From positions 1 to 64,000 of the forward strand of contig NZ_QNRI01000005.1 of assembly GCF_003315295.1 (NCBI RefSeq): a stretch of 64,000 bases of DNA, given 5' to 3'. The stretch comes from Paraliobacillus ryukyuensis. Its GTDB lineage: Bacteria > Bacillota > Bacilli > Bacillales > Amphibacillaceae. Made by a program: the position numbers and the translations under genes. Position 1 is the stretch's first letter; each line of letters starts with the position of its first letter. The notes under the pieces are model-generated. The model did no database searches. It saw only the letters and a program-made list of their open reading frames with translations, and had not been told where the DNA came from. Below are positions 16,196 to 26,207 of this stretch, in pieces.

Positions 16196-16975
16196 TTAAG
16201 ATAAACCTAAAATATTGTAACCTGAATCTACATGAATAACTTCTCCAGTTACCCCTCGTGAAAGATCACTTAATAAGTAATAAGCGGTATCGCCGACTTC
16301 TTCTTGTGTTACAGTGCGACGTAATGGTGCTTTTTCTTCAATATCTTTTAACACGGAATTAAAATCTCCAATTCCTTTGGCAGATAATGTTCGAATTGGA
16401 CCAGCAGAAATCGCATTAACACGAACACGATGTTTTCCAAGATCATTCGCTAAATACTTCATGCTTGCATCTAAGCTAGCTTTCGCTACACCCATGACAT
16501 TGTAATTTTGCACGACACGTTCACCACCAAGGTAAGTAAGCGTAATAATTCCACCACCATCAGTCATTAATGGTTGTGCTGCTCGAGCGACTGCCACTAG
16601 TGAATAGGCACTAATATTATGTGCTAGTAAATAGCCATCGCGACTAGTTTCAACGAACTCCCCTTTTAAATCTTCCTTATCTGCAAAAGCGATACAGTGT
16701 GCTAAACCATGAATCGTTCCAACATCTTGTTTAATTTGATCAAATGTATGTTGAACAGCTTCATCATTTGTTACATCGCATTCGTAGAATAAGGCATTTT
16801 GACCTTCTAGCGTTGCTACTAAATCTTCTACCGGTTTCTTAAAGCGTTCATTCGCATAAGTAAAAATTAATCTTGCCCCCGCATTATGGAGCGAGCGTGC
16901 GATTCCCCATGCAATACTTCGCTTATTTGCAACACCCATAATGACATATGTACGACCTTCTAAAGAAAAATTCAT
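16196..16975 (-). CDS. fabI: Enoyl-ACP reductase FabI
   Basis: A 259-residue NAD(P)H-dependent enoyl-[acyl carrier protein] reductase, the last step of each fatty-acid elongation cycle. The divergent SDR glycine motif GVANKRSIAWGIA is present, and the catalytic pair Tyr-x6-Lys lies in YNVMGVAKASLD. The frame is open from 16996, but GGGAGG fits the ATG at 16975. A FapR-like operator lies upstream, as expected for this gene in Bacillus. It is monocistronic with a terminator. Confidence 0.95.
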   Translation of the reverse strand: MNFSLEGRTYVIMGVANKRSIAWGIARSLHNAGARLIFTYANERFKKPVEDLVATLEGQNALFYECDVTNDEAVQHTFDQIKQDVGTIHGLAHCIAFADKEDLKGEFVETSRDGYLLAHNISAYSLVAVARAAQPLMTDGGGIITLTYLGGERVVQNYNVMGVAKASLDASMKYLANDLGKHRVRVNAISAGPIRTLSAKGIGDFNSVLKDIEEKAPLRRTVTQEEVGDTAYYLLSDLSRGVTGEVIHVDSGYNILGLS

Positions 16976-17009
16976 ATTATTTCCTCCCATTAACATTCAT
17001 AGGTTGTTA

Positions 17010-17028
17010 TTAGTACCAGATACTATTT
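17010..17028 (-). promoter_or_regulatory. FapR-like operator upstream of fabI
   Basis: TTAGTACCAGATACTATT on the plus strand contains the conserved TTAGTACC half-site and a weaker second half. FapR represses fabI in B. subtilis when malonyl-CoA is low. It lies about 35 bases before the fabI start. Confidence 0.6.
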
Positions 17029-17136
17029 TATCTTAATCAAGCCAGAAACACAATTATAATCAAACTGTCAGTAATTTGTACTAACTTATTTTCACTTACT
17101 TTTAGAGTAAATATACCACATTATGCAAGTGATGTA

Positions 17137-17177
17137 TAAAAAAGAGACTACAAACATTTAATGATTGTAGTCTCTTT
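17137..17177 (-). terminator. Terminator of yjbQ
   Basis: A perfect 13-bp stem AAAGAGACTACAA / TTGTAGTCTCTTT followed on the minus strand by a T run, ten bases after the stop codon. Confidence 0.88.
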
Positions 17178-17186
17178 AACTGGTTA

Positions 17187-19055
17187 TTAACTAAATTCCA
17201 ATAAATTTTGCAATTCTTCTACATATTCCGTCGACCCAGTAACAACTAAATGATCATTTAAGAATAAACGAGTATCACCGTGCGGAACAATGGAATCGTC
17301 TCCTCTGAAAATCCGAACCATAATAACATCACCAGTAAACGGAAACTCTCGTAACATAATACCATCATATGCTGAATTATTCATTCTAATTTCATATAAT
17401 GCACTTTCTTGGTTGGTAAGAATATCAACCACATTTGGCGATTCGATCATTGCTTTTAGTAACGTTTTGCTAGAAAGTAAATAAGAGAATACTTCAACCC
17501 CTTGTTCTTTTAATTGTTTATCAATATCAGAACGTTCTGCTCTAGCGATGACGCGTTCAACGCCTTTGTTTTTTGCATAACAAGCAATTTTCTTGTTAAT
17601 GTCTTCGGTACCTGTTGAAACAACAACTATATCTGCATCAAACACCCCTAATTGTTCTAATTCATCGATTTCATAAGCTTCTAATTCTCTAATATCAAAG
17701 ACAGATCGTGTTATTTTCTCATCAATTTTATCCAGACGTGTATGGTATAAATGTGATTCAAATAATTCTTTATCTAACTCTCTCACGACAGGCAGTGTTG
17801 CTTGATTGGAACCGATAAAGGAAACAATCTGTTTCGGAATCGCTTCTTCTTGGTGTACATATAATTTTTTGAAAAATGGAGGTGTAATAATACAAGTTAA
17901 AACGGCTACAAGTATTAACGCACTTTCCATTTGGCTATCAATAACACCCATTCTTTCACCGATTGCAGCAGCTGCAATAACTAAAGACAATGTTGATGTC
18001 AAAATCATCCCAGCGCCTATTACCGTTCTTGTATCATACCATTTTCTTAAGATCGCCAATGGAACAAGTTTAGATAAAAGTAATGCAATTAATAACAATG
18101 GAATTAGCATTAATACCTTAGAATCGCCAAAAAGAGTCCAAATGTTTATATCCACACCTATCATTACAAAGAAGATAGGAATCAAAAATCCATAGCCAAA
18201 GCTGTCTAATTTATGCACCAGGTCTTGATTAGGAGCTAGTAACGACACAAGGGCACCAGCTATAAATGCACCAAGGATATTTTCTGCTCCTACTGATTCG
18301 GATAGTGCAACTAAAAAGATAATTAACGTAAATATTGCTCGTGTACCAATCTGAATCGTACCCTTTGACAATGCTTCAATAAATGACTGATTCTTAAAGT
18401 GTCTTCCGACAAAGTACAAGACGATGCCTACAGCGAACAAGATAAGCAATAGCCACATATTTCCTGATCCGTCGCCATAAATAGATACAAATACAGCTAA
18501 TAAAATCATGGTAACTAAGTCAGCGATTACAGCAACCAAAAGGATGGTCTGACCAATTGGTGTCTTCATAGCTTGTGCTTCTTTTAATGTTGGTACTACA
18601 ACACCCAAAGAGATGGTTGAGATAATCAATGTCATTAAGAAAACATTGTCAATAAATCCTGCTATTACAAACAACCAAGATAATCCGACCGATAAGAGTA
18701 GTATTCCAATAAATACAATGATTGCTAAAAATACCGGACTTGGGTCATTGTTTTGCCCATTTTGATTAGTGCCGCGTGGCCTTCCTTGCTTCTTTTTCTT
18801 TGAGAATAGTGAGAAATCAATTTCAAGACCGCTTAAGAACATTAAAAAAATAAAGCCTAATGTAGAAAGGGTTTCTAACCAACCGCTTTCTTCTACTAAA
18901 TTAAACCCACTATGACCTATAATTAAACCAATAATAATTTCTGCAACTACAACTGGGATAACATTCAAGCGAAGTCGATGCATTAGAATTGGTGTTACAA
19001 ATGCAGCGATAATAACAATGAGCAATGAACTTACTGATTCTCCATGTGCCTCCAT
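17187..19055 (-). CDS. yjbQ: CPA2-family cation/proton antiporter with RCK domains (YjbQ)
   Basis: A 622-residue membrane transporter. About 12 hydrophobic segments fill residues 1-390 in the Na+/H+ or K+/H+ exchanger fold. A cytoplasmic TrkA-N (RCK) domain follows at about 405-520 and a TrkA-C domain with GDDSIVPHGDTRLFLNDHLVVTG closes the protein. A lysine-rich loop after helix 3 is unusual in length. RCK domains normally gate transport by nucleotide binding. It lies 30 bases after mgtE on the same strand, so they may be co-transcribed; together they point to cation homeostasis. Confidence 0.88.
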   Translation of the reverse strand: MEAHGESVSSLLIVIIAAFVTPILMHRLRLNVIPVVVAEIIIGLIIGHSGFNLVEESGWLETLSTLGFIFLMFLSGLEIDFSLFSKKKKQGRPRGTNQNGQNNDPSPVFLAIIVFIGILLLSVGLSWLFVIAGFIDNVFLMTLIISTISLGVVVPTLKEAQAMKTPIGQTILLVAVIADLVTMILLAVFVSIYGDGSGNMWLLLILFAVGIVLYFVGRHFKNQSFIEALSKGTIQIGTRAIFTLIIFLVALSESVGAENILGAFIAGALVSLLAPNQDLVHKLDSFGYGFLIPIFFVMIGVDINIWTLFGDSKVLMLIPLLLIALLLSKLVPLAILRKWYDTRTVIGAGMILTSTLSLVIAAAAIGERMGVIDSQMESALILVAVLTCIITPPFFKKLYVHQEEAIPKQIVSFIGSNQATLPVVRELDKELFESHLYHTRLDKIDEKITRSVFDIRELEAYEIDELEQLGVFDADIVVVSTGTEDINKKIACYAKNKGVERVIARAERSDIDKQLKEQGVEVFSYLLSSKTLLKAMIESPNVVDILTNQESALYEIRMNNSAYDGIMLREFPFTGDVIMVRIFRGDDSIVPHGDTRLFLNDHLVVTGSTEYVEELQNLLEFS

Positions 19056-19085
19056 ATAACAAACCTCTCTTTCCCTTGGTAATTT

Positions 19086-20450
19086 TTAAAGTAATAAATT
19101 CATAAACGCTGTGGCGAGTCCAAAATAAATTAATACAGAAATAATATCATTAATTGTTGTAATAAAGGGACCTGAAGCAACTGCAGGGTCAACATTAAAT
19201 CGATGCATGACTAACGGTACTAATGCCCCAGCAATTGTCGCTGCAATAAGTGTTGTCATGATAGAAATGCCAACCAGCATGCCTAGGAAAATATCCCCTT
19301 GCCAGAAATAAATTACTACGGTAATTACGAAGCCGCAACTCATTCCTGTAATCAACCCAGTAGCAGCTTCACGCATTAGTATTTTCCATTTCCCCTGTTT
19401 TTCAATTTCACCTGTGGCAATCCCTCTAACTGCGACTGCAAGTGCTTGTGTTCCTGTATTTCCTGCCATACCAGCAATTAAAGGGATGAAAATAGCCAGA
19501 ATAGCAACTTTGTCTAATGTTGCTTCAAACCGACCAATAATACTTGCAGTAAATAAACCTAGAAATAACAAGATAATTAGCCAAGGAAGTCTCTTTTTGG
19601 CAGATACAAATGCATTATCATCTGCACGATCCATATCAGATACACCAGCAAGTTTTGAATAGTCATCACTTGCTTCTTGATCCATGACGTCCATAATATC
19701 ATCGACTGTAATAATCCCTAGTAAATGATCTTGGAAATCGACAACAGGTAAAGCAAGAAAATCATAATCACGCATCATCTGGGCGATATCTTCTTGGTTT
19801 TCTCCTACTTGTACAGAGACGATTCGATCACTCATAACATCAGAGATTAACCAATCTCCTTCTGCTATAATTAAATCACGTAAAGAAATAACACCAACTA
19901 AATGCTCAAATTTATCAACCACGTAAATATAATAAATTGTCTCTGCTTCTGGTGCTTCTTTCCTTAAATGTCGCATGGCTTCTTTAACAGTTTGTTCGGT
20001 ATGGATAACAACAAATTCTGTAGTCATTATACTTCCAGCAGTTTTTTCTTCATAATGAAGCAATGTCTTTATCTCTTCAGCAGCATCTTGTTCCATGGTA
20101 GTTAAAAAGCTAGCAACTTTATTTTTATCTAATTCATTTAAAATATCAACAGCATCATCGACTGACATTTCTGCTAAGACTTGTGCAGCAAATGCTGGAT
20201 TCATTTCAGTAATATATTGTAATACTATTTCTTCATCAACTTGTTCGATAACATCTGCGATCTCTTCAGACGATAAATAGGTATATATAAGAAAACGAGT
20301 TTCTTCTGGCTGTTCTTCAAAGATTTTCGCTTGATCATATGGGTGCATTTCTAAAAATTCCGCTCGAAATTCGTCAATCTGCTCATTTAGTAGTGCACCT
20401 TGGATTTTTTCCCATAACTGTTCTCGTTCTAGTTGATCTAAATGTTCCAT
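19086..20450 (-). CDS. mgtE: Magnesium transporter MgtE
   Basis: A 454-residue Mg2+ channel of the usual length. Order: acidic N-domain of short helical repeats (about 1-130), two CBS domains (about 135-260, TTEFVVIHTEQTVKEAM and MSDRIVSVQVGENQ) that sense cytosolic Mg2+, then five membrane helices with the pore signature AGMAGNTGTQALAVAVRG. The frame is open to 20546, but AAAGGAGGGG supports the ATG at 20450. No M-box riboswitch fits in the short upstream gap, so feedback is probably only through the protein. Confidence 0.94.
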   Translation of the reverse strand: MEHLDQLEREQLWEKIQGALLNEQIDEFRAEFLEMHPYDQAKIFEEQPEETRFLIYTYLSSEEIADVIEQVDEEIVLQYITEMNPAFAAQVLAEMSVDDAVDILNELDKNKVASFLTTMEQDAAEEIKTLLHYEEKTAGSIMTTEFVVIHTEQTVKEAMRHLRKEAPEAETIYYIYVVDKFEHLVGVISLRDLIIAEGDWLISDVMSDRIVSVQVGENQEDIAQMMRDYDFLALPVVDFQDHLLGIITVDDIMDVMDQEASDDYSKLAGVSDMDRADDNAFVSAKKRLPWLIILLFLGLFTASIIGRFEATLDKVAILAIFIPLIAGMAGNTGTQALAVAVRGIATGEIEKQGKWKILMREAATGLITGMSCGFVITVVIYFWQGDIFLGMLVGISIMTTLIAATIAGALVPLVMHRFNVDPAVASGPFITTINDIISVLIYFGLATAFMNLLL

Positions 20451-20647
20451 TTTAGTCCCCTCCTTTATCGCCTTAGACCGTATAATAGTAATCGCCCACA
20501 AGAAATTTGTCAATAAAATGATTTTTGTCGTTGTACTATAAAACAATCTGAAATATTTCTTACTTCTTCACTTAAAAAATAGTTCATTTTAAGGTAAACT
20601 ATTCATTAGAGTTTTTTATAATTATATGGAAAAGAGAATGATAATAA

Positions 20648-21811
20648 ATGAAAAAAAATGCAACGCCTAAAATAGATTATACATTAATACTAATTGTTAT
20701 TTTATTAGCAATTGTGAGTATTTTTACGTTATATACATTAGAAGCAACATTAGAAGGATCTTATTATCTAAAACAATTAACATGGTACATTATAGGGAGT
20801 GTCGCCATTGGATTAATTATGCTTTTCGATTATGATCGATTACGTCAAGTTGCCTGGATTTTATATGGCTTTGGGATTGTTATGTTACTTATGCTTTTTT
20901 TTCATTTCCCACCTGGAATTGCCAATAAAGCAGGTGGTGCTTGGGCATGGTTCCAATTTGGTCCAATTTCATTACAGCCTGCTGAATTTATGAAAGTTTT
21001 CTTGATTATTGCTTTAGCTAATCTCATTGTCATGCATAAAGAAAAATTCAAAACACCAACTACTAAAAGTGATCTTTGGTTATTAGCTAAAATTGTGATC
21101 GTAGCCATCGTTCCAATGTTATTTATTATTAAACAACCTGACTTAGGTGGGTTTTTAGTTCTTTCTTCAATTGTTTTTTGTATGTTACTTGTTTCAGGAA
21201 TAAGATGGCGGATTATTTTAACGATGTTAGGGTTAGCAGTCATTATATTAGGTACAATTATTCTGTTATTTGCAAAATTCCCGGAAACAGTTGAGCAATT
21301 CGCTGAAGATCATGATCTACAATATGTGGAAGACAGGTTTACGTCTTGGCTAGATCCTAAAAACAATAGACAAGGGACCGCTTTTCAAGTAACACAAAAT
21401 ATACTTGCTATTGGATCTGGGCAACTAAGCGGTAAAGGAATCGGTGAATTTGAAGTATCTCATGTCCCTGAAAGACAAACTGACTTTATTTTCTCAGCAA
21501 TTGGTGAACAGTTTGGCTTTATTGGGTCAAGTGCTCTACTTGTGTTATTTTTCTTATTAATTTATCGGTTAATTCACATAGGACTACAAAATAAAGACCC
21601 ATTTGGCAGCTATATTATTGCTGGAATGACCGGCATGTTTACCTATCAAATTTTCCAAAACATTGGTATGTCAATTCAATTGTTACCTATCACTGGGTTA
21701 CCTCTACCATTCATTAGCTATGGTGGTAGTTCTACTTTAACGTATATGATAGCAGTTGGTATAGTATTAAATATTCATTATCGGACCAAAGTATATATGT
21801 TCGATTCTTAA
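20648..21811 (+). CDS. FtsW/RodA/SpoVE-family glycosyltransferase
   Basis: A 387-residue SEDS protein with about ten membrane helices. The family signature is visible: [12 protein letters not shown] (with the preceding WFQFG), the extracellular loop with [40 protein letters not shown] and the final [16 protein letters not shown] proteins polymerise lipid II into glycan strands with a class B penicillin-binding protein. The overall pattern is nearer RodA than FtsW, but the partner is not here. Start ATG with a weak AAGAG site. prpE follows by 26 bases. Confidence 0.9.
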   Translation: MKKNATPKIDYTLILIVILLAIVSIFTLYTLEATLEGSYYLKQLTWYIIGSVAIGLIMLFDYDRLRQVAWILYGFGIVMLLMLFFHFPPGIANKAGGAWAWFQFGPISLQPAEFMKVFLIIALANLIVMHKEKFKTPTTKSDLWLLAKIVIVAIVPMLFIIKQPDLGGFLVLSSIVFCMLLVSGIRWRIILTMLGLAVIILGTIILLFAKFPETVEQFAEDHDLQYVEDRFTSWLDPKNNRQGTAFQVTQNILAIGSGQLSGKGIGEFEVSHVPERQTDFIFSAIGEQFGFIGSSALLVLFFLLIYRLIHIGLQNKDPFGSYIIAGMTGMFTYQIFQNIGMSIQLLPITGLPLPFISYGGSSTLTYMIAVGIVLNIHYRTKVYMFDS

Positions 21812-21837
21812 TCTACGATGTAGCAAGGAGGGGTATT

Positions 21838-22578
21838 ATGCATGCAGATATTATTGGTGATGTACATGGCTGTTACGATGAGCTTTTAGCTTTGTTTAAA
21901 AAATTAGGTTATGATATAGAAAATGGCATCCCACATCATCCTGAAGGACGTAAACCTATCTTTATTGGTGACATTACCGATCGTGGCCCTCATTCGTTAA
22001 AAACAGTGGAACTTGTATATGATATGGTAATAAAGAAAAAGATAGCCGATTACGTACCAGGGAATCATTGTAATAAATTATACCGGTATTTCCTAGGAAA
22101 TAAGGTACAAGTCAAGCATGGATTAGAAACAACAGTAGCCGAATATGAATCGTTAGCAGCAAATAAGCAAATGGAAATAAAAGATAAATTCACCACATTG
22201 TATGAGCAAGCGCCTCTATATCTTGTATTGCCAGAGTTGCAAGCAATTATAGCTCATGCTGGTATTCGAGAAGATCTTATTGGTCGCCAGGATAAGAAAA
22301 CAGCTACATTTGTTTTATACGGTGACATTACAGGGGAAAAACATGAAGATGGCCGTCCAGTTCGAAGAGATTGGGCGCAGGACTACAAGGGGGCTAACTG
22401 GATTGTTTATGGGCACACCCCTGTCAAACAACCTCGCGTAGTTAATAAAACAATTAATATTGATACAGGTTGCGTATTTGGTAATCAATTAACCGCATTT
22501 CGCTTACCAGAAGAAACAACAGAAAGTGTTCCATCCGACCAACCTTATGTGGAAGAAAAATTTAGTTACTTTGATTAA
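21838..22578 (+). CDS. prpE: Bis(5'-nucleosyl)-tetraphosphatase PrpE
   Basis: A 246-residue calcineurin-type metallophosphatase. Metal and catalytic motifs are in order: [32 protein letters not shown] and YGHTPV. PrpE of Bacillus cleaves diadenosine tetraphosphate asymmetrically and also acts on phosphoproteins in spores, where it affects germination. It has a strong AAGGAGGGG site and sits after the FtsW/RodA gene, converging on yjbO, as the yjbO-prpE pair does in B. subtilis. The second motif has Thr where many relatives carry Val or Leu. Confidence 0.93.
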   Translation: MHADIIGDVHGCYDELLALFKKLGYDIENGIPHHPEGRKPIFIGDITDRGPHSLKTVELVYDMVIKKKIADYVPGNHCNKLYRYFLGNKVQVKHGLETTVAEYESLAANKQMEIKDKFTTLYEQAPLYLVLPELQAIIAHAGIREDLIGRQDKKTATFVLYGDITGEKHEDGRPVRRDWAQDYKGANWIVYGHTPVKQPRVVNKTINIDTGCVFGNQLTAFRLPEETTESVPSDQPYVEEKFSYFD

Positions 22579-22582
22579 TAGA

Positions 22583-22631
22583 AATCCCAGTTTAAGCATC
22601 ATTTTGATGTCAAAACTGGGATATTTTTTTC
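22583..22631 (+). terminator. Terminator of prpE
   Basis: The arms ATCCCAGTTT / AAACTGGGAT with an 19-base loop that can itself fold, followed by seven T. Its tail overlaps the end of the converging yjbO gene. Confidence 0.85.
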
Positions 22632-23488
22632 ATGTCATTTGGTATGTCAGAAGTGCATTCAATCTTCTTCTTTGTCCTAGGATGGATAAAGGAAAGATCG
22701 GTACAGTGTAAAGCTTGTCTCGAGATTTTATCTGTCGCACCTCCATACAAATCATCTCCAACTAATGGATTGCCAAGGTATGAAAAATGAACCCTTATTT
22801 GATGGGTTCTCCCCGTCTCAAGTTGTATCTGAATAACTGTATTATCATTCGTTTCTTCTACTACTCGAAAATGGGTAATGGCTTTCTTACCAGTAGGATC
22901 GACGATGCGCTCAATAATAGAGGTTGACTTTCTGGCAATCGGAGCGTCAATGGTTCCTTCTTTAAGCTTAAGGTGACCTGAAATAATCGCTTGATAACGT
23001 CTATTCACCTCTCCTCGTTGCTGACTTAGTGAAAGAATCGAGTGACTTAATCGATGTTTGGCAACTAACATTAATCCAGAAGTATCTCGGTCTAACCTTG
23101 TCACAATATGCACCGTGTAATCTAGTTGCTGTTGCTCATAATGATGTAATAGTGCATTGGCTAACGTCCCTTGTTTGTGTAAATGAGAAGGAATACTCGG
23201 CATGCCTGCTTGTTTATCAATGACGATAACATCTTCATCCTCATAGATAATAACTAATGGAATAGGCTCTGCGTGCATCAATGGTCCTCGTTTTTCAGAT
23301 GGAAAAATAACTTCAACCATATCTCCTTCAACAAGCTTTCGGCGTACAGTGGCAAACATTTCATTAATAAGTAAACACCCCTGCTCACTTGTAATACTCC
23401 TGATAATACGCCTGGAGAAACCATGTACCTTTGTTAAATATTCTTTTAATAGTAAGCCATCTTCTGTTTTGGAAACTTGCCATTTCAT
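22610..23488 (-). CDS. yjbO: RluA/RluD-family pseudouridine synthase (YjbO)
   Basis: A 292-residue pseudouridine synthase. The catalytic motif is TRLDRDTSGLML, with Thr in place of the usual His before RLD, as seen in several Bacillus relatives. RTHQIRVHF and GDDLYGG are the later conserved blocks. The S4 domain at the N-terminus is short (RRIIRSITSEQGCLLINE). It lies about 30 bases downstream of nadK on the same strand and overlaps the prpE terminator. The modified uridine is unknown. Confidence 0.9.
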   Translation of the reverse strand: MKWQVSKTEDGLLLKEYLTKVHGFSRRIIRSITSEQGCLLINEMFATVRRKLVEGDMVEVIFPSEKRGPLMHAEPIPLVIIYEDEDVIVIDKQAGMPSIPSHLHKQGTLANALLHHYEQQQLDYTVHIVTRLDRDTSGLMLVAKHRLSHSILSLSQQRGEVNRRYQAIISGHLKLKEGTIDAPIARKSTSIIERIVDPTGKKAITHFRVVEETNDNTVIQIQLETGRTHQIRVHFSYLGNPLVGDDLYGGATDKISRQALHCTDLSFIHPRTKKKIECTSDIPNDMKKISQF

Positions 23489-23516
23489 TTATTCTTCACT
23501 TCACCTTTTTTGTGTT

Positions 23517-24317
23517 CTATCTTTCATCAGAGACAAATGAATCTCGTACTCGCTTCCAAAAAGGGAAAGATTTAAATCTTGCAAAACGTATTTTCTCTTC
23601 TGCTACTTGGCATTCTATGGAATGAATGTTTGCAACATTTTTGGTTATATGATCAATGGTTAATAAGAAACTTTGATTTTTTTCTACAGGGTTAAATTTA
23701 CATACATGGTGCTTTGGTAAAATTAACGGAGAGCCAATTGTCCGATAAACTCTATTATTAATGGATGACATTTCGGTTATTTGCACGGAAGCCAACGATG
23801 GATGAATAATCGCCCCACCAAGCGCCTTGTTATATGCCGTACTGCCAGATGGTGTTGATATACATAAACCATCACCTCTGAAACGTTCAAAATGTTCTCC
23901 TTTAATACTGACATCTAGTACAACTGATCCTTCTACTTTTTTGATAGACGATTCATTTAATGCCAGATAACGTGTAGCTTCATTATCATTAGAATGAATC
24001 GTTAATGATAATAGTGGGTACTCGACAACTTGATAAGGTTTTTTAGCAATATCAATAACCAATTTTTCAATCTCTTCCGGTACCCAATCTGCATAAAACC
24101 CTAAATGACCTGTATGTATACCTAAAAAAGCTGTCTTATCTAATCGATGACTATAATCATGAAATGCTTGCAAAAATGTCCCATCTCCACCAACGGAAAT
24201 AACTAAATCAGGTTCATTTTCATCATAATCAAGTTCAAAATCAATTAAATATTGGTAGATCAATGCTTTAATACTATCTGATTTGGCATCACCTCTAGAT
24301 GTTATCGAAAACTTCAT
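23517..24317 (-). CDS. nadK: NAD kinase
   Basis: A 266-residue ATP-NAD kinase making NADP+. GGDGT at residues 43-47 is the family signature; the NE motif (ALNESSIKK) and [15 protein letters not shown] segment, which bind NAD and phosphate, are both intact. Length matches YjbN/PpnKA of Bacillus. It starts three bases after the relQ stop, so the two are translated from one message, followed by yjbO. The operon couples alarmone synthesis, NADP supply and RNA modification as in B. subtilis. Confidence 0.94.
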   Translation of the reverse strand: MKFSITSRGDAKSDSIKALIYQYLIDFELDYDENEPDLVISVGGDGTFLQAFHDYSHRLDKTAFLGIHTGHLGFYADWVPEEIEKLVIDIAKKPYQVVEYPLLSLTIHSNDNEATRYLALNESSIKKVEGSVVLDVSIKGEHFERFRGDGLCISTPSGSTAYNKALGGAIIHPSLASVQITEMSSINNRVYRTIGSPLILPKHHVCKFNPVEKNQSFLLTIDHITKNVANIHSIECQVAEEKIRFARFKSFPFWKRVRDSFVSDER

Positions 24318-24320
24318 AAG

Positions 24321-24953
24321 CTAACTGCTCTCCCCTCGTTTATGTTTATATTGATTAAATATACGTTGTGCTTCTTGTACTTCATCCTTAATCATTGCCA
24401 TTTCTTCATCAAGTTGAAATGCTGCTTCTGCTGCACGCTTTAATCTTGTTTTTATATGCGTAGGGATTTGCCCTTTATATTTATAATTTAACGAGTGTTC
24501 ATTTGTAGCCCAAAAATTCATCGCTAGTGTACGAATTTGAATTTCTGCAATAACTTGTTTTTCTCCTTGAATAGTGGCAACGGGATATCGAATAATAATG
24601 TGGTAGGATCGATAGCCACTTGGTTTTTTAGAAGCAATATAATCCTTTTCTTCTATTATCTCAAAGTCACTTCGCATTTGAATCATCTGAACAATGGTAT
24701 AAATATCATCAACAAATTGACATACCACACGCACACCTGCAATATCTTGCATTTTTTCTTCTAAATGGGCAAAAGCTATATTTTTACGATTTGCTTTATC
24801 AACAATACTGGAAACAGGTTTTACTCGCGCTGTAACAAATTCAATTGGAGAGTGTTTAGACTCCAATTCGTATTGTGCTCGAATTCCTTTTAATTTTACC
24901 TTTAGTTCTTCGGTCACTTGTATATATGGGGCAAGAAATGCATCCCAATTCAA
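24321..24953 (-). CDS. relQ: Small alarmone synthetase RelQ (YjbM/SasB)
   Basis: A ppGpp/pppGpp synthetase of about 210 residues with only the RelA synthetase domain and a C-terminal helix. The conserved blocks are HSPIEFVTARVKP, QDIAGVRVVCQF, KPSGYRSYH, AEIQIRTLAMNFWA and EHSLNYKYKG. No hydrolase domain is present. The frame starts at a GTG at 24962, but AAGGCGGTG is better placed for a TTG at 24953. It is the first gene of the relQ-nadK-yjbO unit. Relatives are tetramers stimulated by pppGpp. Confidence 0.93.
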   Translation of the reverse strand: MNWDAFLAPYIQVTEELKVKLKGIRAQYELESKHSPIEFVTARVKPVSSIVDKANRKNIAFAHLEEKMQDIAGVRVVCQFVDDIYTIVQMIQMRSDFEIIEEKDYIASKKPSGYRSYHIIIRYPVATIQGEKQVIAEIQIRTLAMNFWATNEHSLNYKYKGQIPTHIKTRLKRAAEAAFQLDEEMAMIKDEVQEAQRIFNQYKHKRGESS

Positions 24954-25138
24954 TCTAGACACCGCCTTCGGTCGAATACTTTATGTATTTAGGTAACACT
25001 ATTCTTATTGTATCATATGTGTAGCAAAGAATATGATAGGTTTAGGCGAACGATTTTATTCGACAACCTTTCAAAAATTACACTATACTGAATATAACAA
25101 ATTAAACGAACATAGACCATTGTTAAGGAGTTGTTAAT

Positions 25139-25723
25139 GTGCAAGAAATTGAAATGGAAAGTAAAAATTTATTAACTAAAAAAGAATATGAAGCAATTAT
25201 ACAATTTTTTCAATTATCAGAGGAACAAGCAAAAACACAAATTAATTATTACTTTGAAACCAGTGATTTTAAATTAAAAGCAAATGGAGCTGCTTTGCGA
25301 ATTAGAAAGAAAGACAATGATTGGGTGTTAACATTAAAGCAGCCATATCAAGATGGTTTAATCGAAACCCATGATTCCTTATCCGAAATAGAAGCGATGC
25401 AAGCCATCGAAGGAAAAATGATAGATAAACCAAATGTAAATAAGCAACTTAACAAATTGAATATTAGTATAAATGACCTACAATATGGTGGTTATTTACA
25501 AACAGATCGATTAGAAGTGACGTATAAAGAAGGACTAGTTGTCATAGATTATAGTATATATAATGGCAAATCAGATTATGAGTTAGAAGTTGAAGCTGTT
25601 TCAAAAATAACAAGTGAAACCATTATGCAAGAATTAATGGAACACTTAAATATCAAGAAAAAAGCAACACCAAACAAAATTGAACGATTTTATCAAACGT
25701 TAACACAATCAAACGAGCTTTGA
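25139..25723 (+). CDS. yjbK: CYTH-domain protein YjbK
   Basis: A 194-residue CYTH (triphosphate tunnel) protein. The hallmark ExExK is EIEMESK at the N-terminus, and the paired basic and acidic strands continue as LRIRKKDNDWVLTLKQP and DYELEVEA. Relatives hydrolyse inorganic triphosphate or thiamine triphosphate. The start is GTG with AAGGAG; an overlapping ATG is out of frame. It is divergent from relQ and upstream of yjbI, the order known from B. subtilis. Confidence 0.88.
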   Translation: MQEIEMESKNLLTKKEYEAIIQFFQLSEEQAKTQINYYFETSDFKLKANGAALRIRKKDNDWVLTLKQPYQDGLIETHDSLSEIEAMQAIEGKMIDKPNVNKQLNKLNISINDLQYGGYLQTDRLEVTYKEGLVVIDYSIYNGKSDYELEVEAVSKITSETIMQELMEHLNIKKKATPNKIERFYQTLTQSNEL

Positions 25724-25805
25724 AACAGATAAGTTGCTGTTTTTGAATGAACCCTGTTAGAATAAAAAACATAGAGAGATTACCATTTTAAAGGGGTTAG
25801 TGCGG

Positions 25806-26207
25806 ATGTCACAAACAAATTCCGTTTATGAGTCAATTGGTGGACATGACACCATTCAAAAATTAGTTCATGCTTTTTATAGCAAAGTGAAAAATCATCC
25901 AGAATTACAACCAATTTTTCCTGATGATTTAACCGAAACCGCTCGGAAACAAACACAGTTTTTAACACAGTTATTTGGCGGTCCACCTTTATATAATGAA
26001 GAACATGGCCATCCTCGCTTGAGAATGCGTCATTTACCATTTGAAATAACACCTATTCGTCGAGATGCATGGCTTTTCTGTATGAAACATGCATTAGATG
26101 AAGTTAACATTATGGAACCGTATCGTTCATTTATATTTGAACGATTAACGAAGACAGCACACCATATGGTAAATACAGCTGAGAATAAGAAAGGAGAATC
26201 GATGTGA
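25806..26207 (+). CDS. yjbI: Truncated hemoglobin (group II, YjbI)
   Basis: A 133-residue 2-on-2 globin. The family pattern is clear: YESIGGHDTIQKLV, FYSKVKNHPELQPIFPDD, FLTQLFGGPPLY, and the proximal-His segment HPRLRMRHLPFEI. These globins bind oxygen with high affinity; in Bacillus and staphylococci the gene is next to spxH. ATG at 25806 is preferred over a GTG six bases earlier because AAAGGGG is then well spaced. Its stop overlaps the start of spxH (GTGA). Confidence 0.92.
   Translation: MSQTNSVYESIGGHDTIQKLVHAFYSKVKNHPELQPIFPDDLTETARKQTQFLTQLFGGPPLYNEEHGHPRLRMRHLPFEITPIRRDAWLFCMKHALDEVNIMEPYRSFIFERLTKTAHHMVNTAENKKGESM

Noticed and set aside
20451-20640. M-box magnesium riboswitch upstream of mgtE
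   Set aside because: The gap to the divergent RodA-like gene is too short and holds none of the conserved M-box sequence.
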